From the NCBI RefSeq assembly GCF_900176165.1, contig NZ_FWWU01000003.1, forward strand, positions 280,001-330,958: a stretch of 50,958 nucleotides of DNA, in the 5' to 3' direction. Both the position numbers and the translations under genes were made by a program. Position 1 is the stretch's first letter. Each line of letters begins with the position of its first letter. Below the pieces are notes generated by a model. It saw only the letters and a list, made by a program, of their open reading frames with translations. It did not search any database and was not told where the DNA came from. This DNA is from Deinococcus hopiensis KR-140 (GTDB taxonomy: Bacteria; Deinococcota; Deinococci; Deinococcales; Deinococcaceae). This document shows positions 36,419 to 45,663 of this stretch, one piece after another.

Positions 36419-37100
36419 TCATAGCACACGAGAGGCGGGGGTGGGGACAAACTTGAGCTGACAGCCACATCCCAGGGCTTTCCAACAGCGCAAGAACGCC
36501 ATGGGAGAAGGCCACCACGCCTTCTCATCGGCCCCTACCTTCCGTCTGGGACTGGAGAAGCACGGGTAGGCCGGTACTCCTCGGCTCCTCTGGGGAGGAG
36601 GTGCCCTCCTCCCCCTGTTCCTGCCAGGGCTCCACCGGGGGAGTGCCGCAAGCGGCCCCTGCACCGCCCCCACCACCGCTGTGCCGCCCAGAAACGGGTT
36701 GAGCGATGGCCGCGCCGCGAGTTCTGCGGCCACCCTTTGACCGCCCAGGACCTCAAAGCCGTACAGCGTCAGGGTGCGGTTGGGGTCCTGCAAACCGCGC
36801 CCGCGCCGCGAGCAGCTCTGCTCGGCGGGCACATTCGCCGCGCGCCTGCGTCAGCTGCTCCCGCTCGCCTGGCGTCAGGAGCCCTCCGTGCGCCTCTTGC
36901 GCTGCCGGGGCCCCAGGGGGGCGCGTTAGGAGCGCCTCAAGTTCGCTACGCAGCGTTTCCAGGACCGCGGTGTCCAGCGTCAATTTTTCCCGGGACGGCA
37001 TCTCGTTCAACAGCGCCACCGTGACCAGCAGATCCAAGAACAGGCCTGGTGGAGGCGGCCTGGGGTGAGGGAAAAGAGCCGGCGGCCCGCGCCGCGTCTG
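36419..37100 (-). pseudogene. Broken hypothetical gene
   Basis: Two minus-strand frames look like one protein split by a frameshift. The first, from about 37100 to 36790, contains PGLFLDLLVTVALLNEMPSR, DTAVLETLRSELEALLTRPP and GGLLTPGEREQLTQARGECA. The second, from about 36790 to 36640, continues QDPNRTLTLYGFEVLGGQRV and SLNPFLGGTAVVGAVQGPLA. The switch lies near 36785-36795. No start with a ribosome binding site is seen, and after about 36640 protein character is lost. The family was not recognised. It looks like a decayed soluble protein with a coiled-coil-like middle. Confidence 0.35.
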
Positions 37101-37284
37101 TACCCGAAGGGGTGGCGTTCAACGAGGCAGCAGCCCAAAGGGCGCAGGCAGGAGATGGCCAGAGGCATCGGGTTTTAGATGGGCCCGGCTCTCCCCCACC
37201 TGCAAAACACACACCCTCTCTCAAGGGGGAACAGGTGGTGAAGTGGGCAGCTTCCCTCTATCCTGCCCTGAGGAGGATACAGCC

Positions 37285-37527
37285 ATGGCAGGAACTCAGG
37301 CCGAAAACGAGCGCGTGCTGCTCAATGTCCGCATCGCCTCAGGGGAGCAGATCACCCCGGAAATCATGAGCAAGATCGTTACGTTCCTTATGCGCCAGCC
37401 GGGCGTCGTTCGCGCTCATGGCAGCGGGACGGCCAACCTTGAGCTTGAATACAACAGCAAGGTGGTCACCCTCGTAGAGCTGACGCGGGCCCTCTCCCCG
37501 GCGGGCGTTCGGCTCGGCATCGTCTAG
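37285..37527 (+). CDS. Small HMA-like protein without metal-binding cysteines
   Basis: A protein of 80 residues starting at ATG 37285 with AGGAGG upstream. The sequence (ERVLLNVRIASGEQITPEIM, FLMRQPGVVRAHGSGTANLE, VTLVELTRALSPAGVRLGIV) follows the beta-alpha-beta-beta-alpha-beta order of heavy-metal-associated domains, including a V-x-x-A-x-G turn before strand 3. However, the C-x-x-C loop is absent and the protein has no cysteine. It therefore should not bind copper in the usual way and may be a protein-interaction or small-ligand (ACT/HMA-like) domain. It stands alone, with a probable terminator hairpin downstream. Confidence 0.7.
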   Translation: MAGTQAENERVLLNVRIASGEQITPEIMSKIVTFLMRQPGVVRAHGSGTANLELEYNSKVVTLVELTRALSPAGVRLGIV

Positions 37528-37641
37528 CTGGCAGAAGAAACCCGCTTAGTGCAGTTCTACGGGTTGCTATGCGGGGAATGGCCACTCCATTCTGATCGAC
37601 GAGCTTCACTCGCTCCGCTCTCCTGCAGGGCCGCGCCAGCC

Positions 37642-37668
37642 GGACGAAAAAAGGACGTTTTTCGGTCC
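37642..37668 (+). terminator. Possible terminator after the HMA-like gene
   Basis: GGACGAAAAA and TTTTTCGGTCC form a stem with one bulge and a short loop, 115 nt after the gene. The distance is long, so the assignment is tentative. Confidence 0.35.
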
Positions 37669-37682
37669 ACTGCGCCCAAGAA

Positions 37683-37731
37683 TAAAAAGAGAGCCCGCCC
37701 TGGGAGAGGCCCACGCTTCCCTTCAGGGCGG
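37683..37731 (-). terminator. Intrinsic terminator of the lactonase gene
   Basis: On the minus strand CCGCCCTG pairs with CAGGGCGG (37724-37731 and 37695-37702) and is followed by GCTCTCTTTTTATT, a stem with a T tract. The loop of 21 nt is large. Confidence 0.5.
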
Positions 37732-37858
37732 TATGTGCTTCCGGACCGGGGAGGCTAAGGGCACCGGCGCTAAGGGGCAAACGGGCAGGAGGTGGGCCCA
37801 GAGTCTGTCCCGGGGATGCCACACCGCTTGCCAGAAGGCGTTCATCCCCTCCTCACCC

Positions 37859-38920
37859 TCAGGATGGATCTGGCAAAAAGCACAGGCTCGTGGGCGTCGG
37901 GCACCGAACAGTGCGGGGAGAATCCAACCCTCCGGTCACGGCGTCACGGGCATACACGGTAACGCTGCTGGAGTCCTGGTTGCCGATCAGGAGGTGGGTG
38001 GCACCGGGCGCAAATACCATACTGCGGGGCGTGCGCCCGAGCGACGGCATCTCGGCGAGCAGGGCCGCTTCGGCGCGCTCCCCATCCCAGTGGAAGACCG
38101 TCACCGTGTCGCGGCCCCGGTTGGAGACGTACGCGAAGCGGCCACAGGGGCTGACGAGCACCTCAGCAGTGAGGTTCGGGCCCCGACCCGTTCCCAGAAA
38201 CGTACGGTGAATTTGCAGCAGTGCCAGGGTGCCTGAGGCCGGGTCGCGGCGCACGACGGCGAGTTCGGAACTCAGCTCCAGCGAGAGAAAGCCCACCGTG
38301 CCGTCCGGAGAAAAACTGAGGTGCCGGGGTCCGCTGCCGGGGGGCAGGGCGAGGGTGTGGAGGTGCTCCAGGGAGCCCGCGCCATACGCCACCACCTCGT
38401 CCGTGCCGAGGTCCACCACATACAGGTGCTGCCCGTCGGGGGAGGGCCTGGCGCAGTGGGCGTGCGGTGCCTCCTGGCGGGCCGCGTTGGGCCCCTGTCC
38501 CCGGTGTGCGGCGGACCGCGGCGTGCCCACGGGGAGGCCGCTGGACTCCAGCGTGTAGGCCAGCACCGACGCGCCCGAGCTGTAGTTCACGGCGAACAGC
38601 GCGTCCCCTGCTGGGTTGACCGACACGTGCGCCGGCGACTCGCCCTGCGTGGAATGAATGCCGAGCGGTTCGAGCGCTTCCCCAGGGGCCGCGATCCGGA
38701 AGCTGTGGACCGAGCCGTGCTCTACCTCGCTCACGGCATACACAGTGTGACCCTGGGGGTGCAGCGCGACGAACGACGGATTGACCACCCGCGCCGCCAC
38801 ATCGCCGGGGGAAAGGTCACCGTCCCGAAAGGTCATCCAGTGGATTCCCTCGCCCTGGGCCTGCGGCGCGTGGGGTTCGGACCGGGTATAGGTCCCGACG
38901 AGCAGAGAGTAAACGGGCAT
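37859..38920 (-). CDS. Lactonase family protein, seven-bladed beta-propeller (6-phosphogluconolactonase type)
   Basis: A cytoplasmic protein of 353 residues. It begins MPVYSLLVGTYTRSEPHAPQ and shows the propeller repeats of the YbhE/Pgl family: PSFVALHPQGHTVYAVSEVE, HVSVNPAGDALFAVNYSSGA, PSPDGQHLYVVDLGTDEVVA, HLSFSPDGTVGFLSLELSSE and EVLVSPCGRFAYVSNRGRDT. These proteins open sugar lactones such as 6-phosphogluconolactone. The catalytic residues are not firmly defined for the family. ATG 38920 is preferred because the protein has no N-terminal extension there and the upstream frame is not protein-like. It is divergent from the sugar ABC importer, consistent with sugar metabolism. Confidence 0.85.
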   Translation of the reverse strand: MPVYSLLVGTYTRSEPHAPQAQGEGIHWMTFRDGDLSPGDVAARVVNPSFVALHPQGHTVYAVSEVEHGSVHSFRIAAPGEALEPLGIHSTQGESPAHVSVNPAGDALFAVNYSSGASVLAYTLESSGLPVGTPRSAAHRGQGPNAARQEAPHAHCARPSPDGQHLYVVDLGTDEVVAYGAGSLEHLHTLALPPGSGPRHLSFSPDGTVGFLSLELSSELAVVRRDPASGTLALLQIHRTFLGTGRGPNLTAEVLVSPCGRFAYVSNRGRDTVTVFHWDGERAEAALLAEMPSLGRTPRSMVFAPGATHLLIGNQDSSSVTVYARDAVTGGLDSPRTVRCPTPTSLCFLPDPS

Positions 38921-39088
38921 GCCCGCACCATAGCCGCCCCACCTGCCCATGGGGCACGGGTGAATAGATGCCTTCCCTTCTCGCCCGCAAAAAATTTTTA
39001 GCCTTCCTGACTCCACCCGCTTTTTGCGTCAATTGCACTCAGCCCCTTCCTGAGCGGTAAATTCCCTTCAGCCTGGCCCTCACGCGTC

Positions 39089-39117
39089 TTGACAAATGGG
39101 CGTCTCCTCCTTACGCT
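39089..39117 (+). promoter_or_regulatory. Promoter of the sugar ABC importer operon
   Basis: TTGACA (39089-39094) and TACGCT (39112-39117) are 17 nt apart. The leader to ATG 39286 is about 160 nt and includes an A/T-rich GGAAAATAATATTCTG that could bind a sugar regulator. Confidence 0.5.
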
Positions 39118-39285
39118 CTAACCCAAGTTACTTTTTTCGGAAAATAATATTCTGCGCCCCCAGTCGAGAGGAGGCCATCTGCCTCGAAATCTCCACCACC
39201 GCATTTCATGCCGTGACCGGATGCGCCGCCTTGCACGGTTCGTAGGCCAGCCGCCCGTAGCCTCACCACGAAGGGACCGAGAGAA

Positions 39286-40557
39286 ATGACGAACACTGGA
39301 CGTTTGACCCTGGGCCTGTGCCTGCTCGCCGCGCTGGGCCTGGGCCAGGCCGGGGCACAGAAGGCCACCCTGACCATCGAGAGCTGGCGCAACGACGACC
39401 TCAAAATCTGGCGAGACAGCATCATCCCCGCCTTTGAGAAGAGCCATCCCGACATTCACGTGGTCTTTTCACCCACCGCACCCACCGAGTACAACGCGGT
39501 GGTGGAGGCCAAGCTCAAGGGGGGAACCGCCGGGGACATCATCGCCTGTCGCCCCTTTGACGCCAGCCTCGCGCTGTACAAGGCCAAGTACCTGACCTCG
39601 CTGAACACCCTCTCGGGGATGAAGAACTTTTCCACTGTGGCCCGCGCCGCCTGGAGCACCGACGACGGCAAGACCACCTTCTGCGTGCCCACCGCCGCCG
39701 TGATCCACGGCTTTTTGTACAACAAGGCGGCCTTCAAGGAGGCGGGCGTGACGGTGCCCAAAACCGAGAAGGAATTCCTGGCAGCGCTCGACAAGCTCAA
39801 GGCGAACGGCAAGTACGCGCCCCTGGTGATGGGCACCAAGGACCAGTGGGAATCGGCCACGATGGGCTACCAGAACATTGGTCCGACGCTGTGGGGCGGC
39901 GAGAAAGGACGCACCGGGCTGCTGAAGGGAACAGCGCAGTACAACAAGGGCGGTTTCCTGCAGGCCTTCGAGGCGCTGGGCCGCTGGAAGGCGTACCTGC
40001 CCAGCGGGTATCAGGCGCTGGCATACCCCGACGCGCAGAACATGTTCGCGCAGGGACGCGGAGCGGTGTACCCGGCGGGCTCGTGGGACATTGCCACCTT
40101 CCGCACCATGAATCCCAAGCTGGATCTGGGGGCCTTCGCGCCTTATACCTTTGCGGCGGGGCAAAAGTGCGTGATCGACGACCATCCCGACATCGGCTTC
40201 GGGCTGAACGCGACGGGCAAGAACCAGGCGGCAGCGAGGACGTTCCTGAACTGGATGGCGGGCGACGAGTTTGCCAAGCTGTATGCCAACGCGCTTCCCG
40301 GCTTCTATCCGCTGGCGAACGTGAGTTACAAGGTGAACGACCCCGTGGCGCAGCAGTTTCTGGACTGGCGCAAGACGTGCGGGGCCTCGTTCCGGTCCTC
40401 GTACCAGTTGCTGTCGCGTAACGCCAACCCCAACAACGAAAATGACCTGTGGAACGCCTCGTCGCAACTGCTCAACGGCAAGATGACGCCCAAGCAGGCC
40501 GCCGACTTCGTGCAGAAGAACCTGGCGTCGTGGTACGCGCCGCAGAAAGGCAAGTAA
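39286..40557 (+). CDS. Carbohydrate ABC transporter substrate-binding protein
   Basis: A binding protein of 423 residues with a signal peptide (TLGLCLLAALGLGQAGA). It belongs to the family-1 extracellular solute-binding proteins: LTIESWRNDDLKIWRDSIIP, FEKSHPDIHVVFSPTAPTEY, FLYNKAAFKEAGVTVPKTEK, AVYPAGSWDIATFRTMNPKL and FLNWMAGDEFAKLYANALPG. Tryptophan and aromatic residues suit a sugar ligand, probably an oligosaccharide. It is followed by two permease genes and two dehydrogenase genes in one operon. The sugar is unknown. The nearby amylase and arabinanase genes make maltodextrin or arabino-oligosaccharide candidates. Confidence 0.92.
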   Translation: MTNTGRLTLGLCLLAALGLGQAGAQKATLTIESWRNDDLKIWRDSIIPAFEKSHPDIHVVFSPTAPTEYNAVVEAKLKGGTAGDIIACRPFDASLALYKAKYLTSLNTLSGMKNFSTVARAAWSTDDGKTTFCVPTAAVIHGFLYNKAAFKEAGVTVPKTEKEFLAALDKLKANGKYAPLVMGTKDQWESATMGYQNIGPTLWGGEKGRTGLLKGTAQYNKGGFLQAFEALGRWKAYLPSGYQALAYPDAQNMFAQGRGAVYPAGSWDIATFRTMNPKLDLGAFAPYTFAAGQKCVIDDHPDIGFGLNATGKNQAAARTFLNWMAGDEFAKLYANALPGFYPLANVSYKVNDPVAQQFLDWRKTCGASFRSSYQLLSRNANPNNENDLWNASSQLLNGKMTPKQAADFVQKNLASWYAPQKGK

Positions 40558-40622
40558 GGGGCACGGGGGGCGTGGTTGCGCTCCCCTCTCCCCTGCTTTC
40601 CCGATATGAGTAGGTTCCTGCC

Positions 40623-41546
40623 ATGACCAGCCCCGCCCGAGCCAGGCCCTTTCCCACGCATATCGTGGTGTTCCTGCTGCCCGCCGTCACGATCTACACG
40701 CTGTTTATGATCTATCCACTGCTGAGTTCGCTGTGGACCTCGCTGAACGGCAAATCGGCGGCGGGCACGCCGCTGTTCGTCGGGCTCGCGAATTACGTGC
40801 GGCTGTTCACGGCGCCCGAGTTCTCAGCGCCCTTCTGGAACGCGCTGAAGAACAACGCCATCTTCTTCGCCATCCACATGGCCCTGCAAAACCCCATCGG
40901 GCTGCTGCTCGCCGTGCTGCTGACGCGCAAGCTGGCGGGTACGGCGATCTACCGTACCGTGATCTTCACGCCCACCATCCTGTCGGTGGTTATCGTGGGC
41001 TTCGCGTGGAAGCTGATTCTCAATCCCGCATGGGGAATTGCACCGGGACTCCTGCGCGCGCTGCATCTGGAAGGGCTGTATCAGCCTTGGCTGGGGCTGG
41101 AATCCACCTCCCTAATCACCCTGGCGCTGATCTCGGTGTGGCAGAACATCGGTATTCCCATGATGCTGTTCACGGCAGCGCTGCTGCGGGTGCCAAACGA
41201 ACTGTTTGAGGCGGCGCGGGTGGACGGAGCAGGGGCATGGACCATTTTCCGCCGCATCCAGCTGCCGCTGATCCTCCCTACCGTCGCCATCGTCTCGGTG
41301 CTGACCTTCGTGGGCAACTTCAACGCCTTTGACCTCGTGTACGCGACGCAGGGTGCACTCGCCGGACCGAACTTCGCCAGCGACATTCTGGGCACCTTTT
41401 TCTACCGCACCTTCTTCGGGTACCAGCTGCAACCCGGCGATCCGTATATGGGCTCGGCGGTGGCGGGAGTGATGTTGCTGATCATATTGATCGGCGTGCT
41501 GGTCTTCGCGGTATGGCAGCGCCGGATTCAGGAAGTGCAGTTCTGA
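40623..41546 (+). CDS. Sugar ABC transporter permease (MalF/UgpA type)
   Basis: An inner-membrane permease of 307 residues with six predicted helices (IVVFLLPAVTIYTLFMIYPL, AIFFAIHMALQNPIGLLLAV, VIFTPTILSVVIVGFAWKL). The ATPase coupling motif is EAARVDGAGAWTIFRRIQLP. The C-terminal GVMLLIILIGVLVFAVWQRR is the usual end of this group. It forms the channel with the next permease. There is no ATP-binding subunit in the operon, so a shared ATPase of the MsiK/MalK kind elsewhere in the genome must power it, a common arrangement in Deinococcus and Streptomyces. Confidence 0.93.
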   Translation: MTSPARARPFPTHIVVFLLPAVTIYTLFMIYPLLSSLWTSLNGKSAAGTPLFVGLANYVRLFTAPEFSAPFWNALKNNAIFFAIHMALQNPIGLLLAVLLTRKLAGTAIYRTVIFTPTILSVVIVGFAWKLILNPAWGIAPGLLRALHLEGLYQPWLGLESTSLITLALISVWQNIGIPMMLFTAALLRVPNELFEAARVDGAGAWTIFRRIQLPLILPTVAIVSVLTFVGNFNAFDLVYATQGALAGPNFASDILGTFFYRTFFGYQLQPGDPYMGSAVAGVMLLIILIGVLVFAVWQRRIQEVQF

Positions 41547-41563
41547 AGGAGGACACCCCGCCC

Positions 41564-42436
41564 ATGCAACGCAGCCCTGCCCTGCCCCAAGTCAAGCGGC
41601 CCATCCCGCGCCGCACTCCCAATGCGTCGGTGCTGTTTGGCCATCTCTTCCTGATCCTCTACTGCGCGCTGGCCCTGTTTCCCATCGTGCTGATGATCGT
41701 CAATTCCTTCAAAGACCAGCTGTCGATCTTCGGCGCACCCTTCGCACTGCCCAACGCGAAGACCTTCACGTTGGACGGGTACAAGACGCTCTTTGAGGGG
41801 GCAAACTTCGGTGGATACGTCCTCAACAGCCTGCTCGTCACGGTCACGTCGCTGGCGCTGATCCTACTCACGGGCTCGATGGCCTCGTTTGCGCTGGCCG
41901 AGTACCGCTTTCGCATGAGCCCGCTGGTGGCGCTGTACCTCTCGCTGGGAATCATGGTGCCGATTCGGCTGGGGACAGTGGGCATTCTCAACCTGGCGGT
42001 GGGGCTGCACCTCGTCAATACGCTGTGGTCTTTGATCCTGGTGTACGTGGCGCAGGGGTTGCCGCTGGCCGTGTTCGTGCTGACAGCCTTTATGCGCCAA
42101 CTGCCCAAAGACCTGAAGGAAGCTGCCCGGCTGGACGGCGCGAGCGAGTACCGCATCTACGGCCTGACGCTGCCGCTCATTCGCCCGGCGGTGGGCGCGG
42201 TGATGGCCATTTCGCTCATCCCGGTCTGGAATGACCTGTGGTTTCCGCTTATCCTGGCGCCGGGCGAGAAGACCAAGACCATCGTACTGGGCGCGTCGGT
42301 GTTTCTCGGGCAATACGTGAATGACTACAGCGCGGTGCTGGCCGCTCTCACCCTGGCGATCCTACCCGCCGTGCTGCTGTACGTGCTGTTCTCGCGCCAG
42401 CTTATCAGCGGGCTGACCGAGGGCGCGGTCAAGTAG
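41564..42436 (+). CDS. Sugar ABC transporter permease (MalG/UgpE type)
   Basis: An inner-membrane permease of 290 residues. It has the N-terminal helix FLILYCALALFPIVLMIVNS and the coupling motif EAARLDGASEYRIYGLTLPL. The typical end LFSRQLISGLTEGAVK is present. The start at ATG 41564 is chosen because AAGGAGG lies 11 nt upstream, overlapping the end of the upstream permease gene. The longer frame from 41513 lies inside that gene. It pairs with the preceding permease, and the first dehydrogenase starts 1 nt after its stop. Confidence 0.92.
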   Translation: MQRSPALPQVKRPIPRRTPNASVLFGHLFLILYCALALFPIVLMIVNSFKDQLSIFGAPFALPNAKTFTLDGYKTLFEGANFGGYVLNSLLVTVTSLALILLTGSMASFALAEYRFRMSPLVALYLSLGIMVPIRLGTVGILNLAVGLHLVNTLWSLILVYVAQGLPLAVFVLTAFMRQLPKDLKEAARLDGASEYRIYGLTLPLIRPAVGAVMAISLIPVWNDLWFPLILAPGEKTKTIVLGASVFLGQYVNDYSAVLAALTLAILPAVLLYVLFSRQLISGLTEGAVK

Positions 42437-42437
42437 G

Positions 42438-43415
42438 ATGCGCGTCGGCATCGTCGGCTCGGGCAGCATGGGGTGGGCACACGCGCGTGCCTGGCATACG
42501 TTGGGCGTGGAGCTTGCCGTCCACAGTCGAAACTGGGAGGAGGCGACGCGGCTGGCTTCTCTGTGGGACGCGCGGGTCTCTCCAGACCTGGACAGCCTGC
42601 TGGCCGAGGTGGACGTGGTCGACGTCTGCCTGCCCACCTTCCTGCACCGGGAAACCGCCGAACGCGCGGCGCGGGCAGGCTGCCATGTGGTGTGCGAAAA
42701 ACCGCTGGCCCTGGCCGTGGAGGACGCCGAGGCGATGTTTGCCGCGTGTGACGCCGCTGGAGTGCGGCTCTTCGTGGCGATGGTACTGCGCTTCTTCCCG
42801 CAGTACCGTGCCGCGCGTGAGTTGGTGCGGGCGGGGCAGATCGGGGAACCGCGCGTGTTGCGGCTGAAGCGCGTGGGTTCACCTCCGCACGGTGGGACTT
42901 CCTGGTTCGGGGACGAGGCGCGGTCTGGCGGCGTCATCCTGGACCTGATGCTGCACGACATCGACTACGCCCTCTGGACGCTGGGTGAGGCGGAGCGGGT
43001 GTATGCCCGGTCGACCACAGCAGGGGCGCACCAGTACGCGCAGGCGGTGCTGACCCACCGCTCAGGCGCGTCCTGCCTGATTGAAGCGGGGTGGGCGTAC
43101 CCGGATGGCCTGTTCCGTACGGGGATTGACCTGGCCGGGACTTCGGGGCTGATCGAATGGTCCTCGGACGCCGCACCCCCGGTCCAGACGTTTCACCCTC
43201 AGAAGCGGGGAGAACAGCAGGCGGTCGCGTTGCCCGCCGTATCGCCGGGGACGGACCCATTCGTGCTGGAATTGGGGGCGGTGCTCGCCGCTCTGAAGGA
43301 AGACAGGCCCTTTGAGGTGACACCTGGAGAAGCGCTGGGGGCGCTCCGGACTGCCTTTGCCATCCGCGAGTCCGCCCGGACGGGGCGCGCAGTGACGCTG
43401 GGGGTGGAGGCGTGA
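42438..43415 (+). CDS. Gfo/Idh/MocA family oxidoreductase (first)
   Basis: An NAD(P)-dependent sugar dehydrogenase of 325 residues. The Rossmann glycine motif is MRVGIVGSGSMGWAHARAWH, and the family signature E-K-P is in HVVCEKPLALAVEDAEAM. The second domain has GGVILDLMLHDIDYALWTLG with the usual His, which may be catalytic. It is encoded 1 nt after the permease stop and overlaps the next dehydrogenase by 4 bp (GTGA), so it should oxidise or epimerise the imported sugar or a derivative such as a ketosugar or inositol. The exact substrate cannot be read. Confidence 0.9.
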   Translation: MRVGIVGSGSMGWAHARAWHTLGVELAVHSRNWEEATRLASLWDARVSPDLDSLLAEVDVVDVCLPTFLHRETAERAARAGCHVVCEKPLALAVEDAEAMFAACDAAGVRLFVAMVLRFFPQYRAARELVRAGQIGEPRVLRLKRVGSPPHGGTSWFGDEARSGGVILDLMLHDIDYALWTLGEAERVYARSTTAGAHQYAQAVLTHRSGASCLIEAGWAYPDGLFRTGIDLAGTSGLIEWSSDAAPPVQTFHPQKRGEQQAVALPAVSPGTDPFVLELGAVLAALKEDRPFEVTPGEALGALRTAFAIRESARTGRAVTLGVEA

Positions 43416-44425
43416 AACTTGGCCTGCTGGGAACGGCCCATGTCCACGCGGGACCCTATGTGACCCTGCTGCGGGAAATGCCGCAGGTGGACCTGCTGGG
43501 TTTCTGGGATGATGGCCCTGGAGCGAAAGACCAGGCCCAGCGGTGGAATCTCCCCCTGTACGACGGGCCGCAAGCCCTCCTCGCGGCCCGGCCCGATGGG
43601 GTGATCGTCTGCTCGGAAACCTCAAGACACCGCGAACTGGTGGAGGTGTGCGCCCGCGCGGGAGTTCACGTGCTCTGTGAGAAACCCATCGCTCCTACGC
43701 TGGCTGACTCGTTGGCAATGCGGGACGTGTGCGAGGAGCACGGCGTGCGGTTCATGACCGCGTTTCCCATGCGCTTCGACCCCTCGGCCACTGCCCTCCG
43801 CGATGCCCTGACGCGCGGCGAACTGGGGGACGTATTGGGTGTAAACGGGGTGAACCACAGCGAGAATCCGTCGGCCCACGCCCCGTGGTTTGCCGATCCG
43901 GCCCTCTCGGGCGGTGGAGCCGTGATGGACCACGTGGTGCATCTGGCGGACCTGTTGCGCTGGTGCTTCGGCCGTGAAGTGAGCGAGGTGTACGCCGACG
44001 TACAGTGGACCGAGGGTGCTGGGGTGGGGGGCACGCGGCTCGACACGGCCGGACTGCTGCTGCTCACGCTGGAGGACGGCGTGCAGGCCAGCATCGACTG
44101 CAGCTGGAGCCGCCCGGCGACTTACCCGCGCTGGGGTCACCTGAAGCTCGATGTGGTGGGTACGGAGGGCCTGACCGTTGTGGACGCCTTCGCAGACCAT
44201 CTCACGCTTTACGCACCGGACAGCCTGCGCCCCGCCGAGTGGGTAGGCTTCGGCCCGGACCCCAACCGGGCAATGCTGGCGGCCTTCGTGCACACCCTGC
44301 AGACCGGCGAACCTCCGCCCGTCTCGTGGCAGGACGGACATGAGGCGCTGCGCGTGGTGCTCGCGGCCTACGAATCGGCGTGGCGGGGACAACCGGTGCG
44401 GCTCGGAAGCGAAGCGACGGTTTAA
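43412..44425 (+). CDS. Gfo/Idh/MocA family oxidoreductase (second)
   Basis: A second NAD(P)-dependent dehydrogenase, 337 residues, started by GTG 43412 overlapping the previous stop. The N-terminus MKLGLLGTAHVHAGPYVTLL has the less common G-T-A-H-V-H turn in place of G-x-G-x-x-G. The E-K-P signature is VHVLCEKPIAPTLADSLAMR, and the second domain carries GGGAVMDHVVHLADLLRWCF. Such paired dehydrogenases often act in sequence on an imported sugar, for example in keto-sugar routes. It is the last gene of the importer operon. A decayed amylase gene lies convergent downstream. Confidence 0.9.
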   Translation: MKLGLLGTAHVHAGPYVTLLREMPQVDLLGFWDDGPGAKDQAQRWNLPLYDGPQALLAARPDGVIVCSETSRHRELVEVCARAGVHVLCEKPIAPTLADSLAMRDVCEEHGVRFMTAFPMRFDPSATALRDALTRGELGDVLGVNGVNHSENPSAHAPWFADPALSGGGAVMDHVVHLADLLRWCFGREVSEVYADVQWTEGAGVGGTRLDTAGLLLLTLEDGVQASIDCSWSRPATYPRWGHLKLDVVGTEGLTVVDAFADHLTLYAPDSLRPAEWVGFGPDPNRAMLAAFVHTLQTGEPPPVSWQDGHEALRVVLAAYESAWRGQPVRLGSEATV

Positions 44426-44429
44426 ACTT

Positions 44430-45663
44430 CACGAAAATTGGCGCGGACACCAGGCACCTTCCCAGGCCTGGCTCCGCGCCGCTTCTGGCCAACCTTCAGC
44501 GCAGGTACGTGAGCCCCGTGCGGTCCACTCCTTGCCCGGCGCGGGCGTTTTGGCGCTGGCGAGGACATAGACGCGCAGATTGCCCTTACCGGATGCGTCC
44601 ACGGACAGGCTGCCGTTCGCCACTGTCTTCAAATTGCCCGTCACGACGCCTGTGGAGGTGCCGGTTGGCACGCCGCTGAACGCGCCCAAAAGAGGCGGCG
44701 AAGCTCTCCACGTTCACGCCGGTGTCGCGCCGCCTGAAGGCCACCGCGCTGCCAAAGACGCCCTCCATGCTGTACTGCCCCTTTTGGGCGGCGGATGAGG
44801 TTCAGTTCACGTCTGTGCTGCGCGAGGAGACATCCCACCGTGAAGTCCAGCGTAATGCAGTCGGGCTTAGGCCCAGGCCCTTGAAGTTGCCCCGCCGGTG
44901 GGTGCCGCCGGTGGGGTGCCCCGCCTTGGTGCCGTCCAAGGAGGCGACGTTGTTGCTGGAGTCCGCGCTGATAAAGCGCCAGGTGACGACGCAGTAGACG
45001 CTCTTGTCGTAAAAATCCCCAGTTTGCAGTTGCACGACGGTTGCTGCTGGGGGTGACGCCCTTGGATTTGGTTCCAGCGCTGCTGACGCTGACCACCCTG
45101 AAGGTGTAAGCGGTACCGTTGCCCAGACCCGTCGCCGTGTACTTGGGGGCGGTGATTGGAGTGGACAGCGTGTAGGCCGGGCCGTTCGGTCCCTTGCGGT
45201 AGACCTGGTACCCCGTCATCACGCAAGCTGTGGGCAGTGCCCAACCCAGGAACGCCTGGGGATCGCCAGGCGCGCCGCTGAGGTGGCCAGGGTTAACCGG
45301 CGTGGTGGTAGAGCAGCCAACATTTGGATCGGTGCTGGAGCACGTGCCGGTGGCGCCGGCGTACCAGCCCAGCCTTCCTTGCTGCAGCTGAGATTGGGCG
45401 TCTTGTTCGCGGTATTGAATACGCCACGGGTTGGGCTTGTGGAAATGCACAGTGAGGCCAGCGGCGGTGGCGGCGGGTTTGGGTTTGGGGCCGCCAGCCT
45501 GAGGAGCGCCCACGGGATCCTGGCCATACTGCAAGCCCCCAGGGCCAGTGGGACGAGCAGCAGGGCGGCGAATCCTTGGGGAGAACGGGTTGTGGCGGCC
45601 TCCTCGGTGCTGAGAGCACGCCATGACAGGATGCGGCCGAAAAACCGGCACTGGTGGTGCAAC
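44430..45663 (-). pseudogene. Decayed alpha-amylase lipoprotein gene with internal deletion
   Basis: Pieces of one secreted amylase lie in order on the minus strand but in different frames. They are a signal peptide with lipobox (FAALLLVPLALGACS, Cys near 45532), a starch-binding-like start (LTVHFHKPNPWR), a fibronectin type III domain (VMTGYQVYRKGPNG, NGTAYTFRVVSVSSAGTKS), and the beginning of a GH13 barrel (GDFYDKSVYCVVTWRFISAD, SSNNVASLDGTKAG, NFKGLGLSP). The typical GH13 C-terminal domain (AVAFRRRDTGVNVESFA, GAFSGVPTGTSTGVV, GNLRVYVLASAKTPAPGK) follows directly, so most of the catalytic barrel and its Asp/Glu/Asp triad are missing. Several frameshifts make sequencing error an unlikely full explanation. 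An intact amylase gene lies next to it. Confidence 0.65.
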
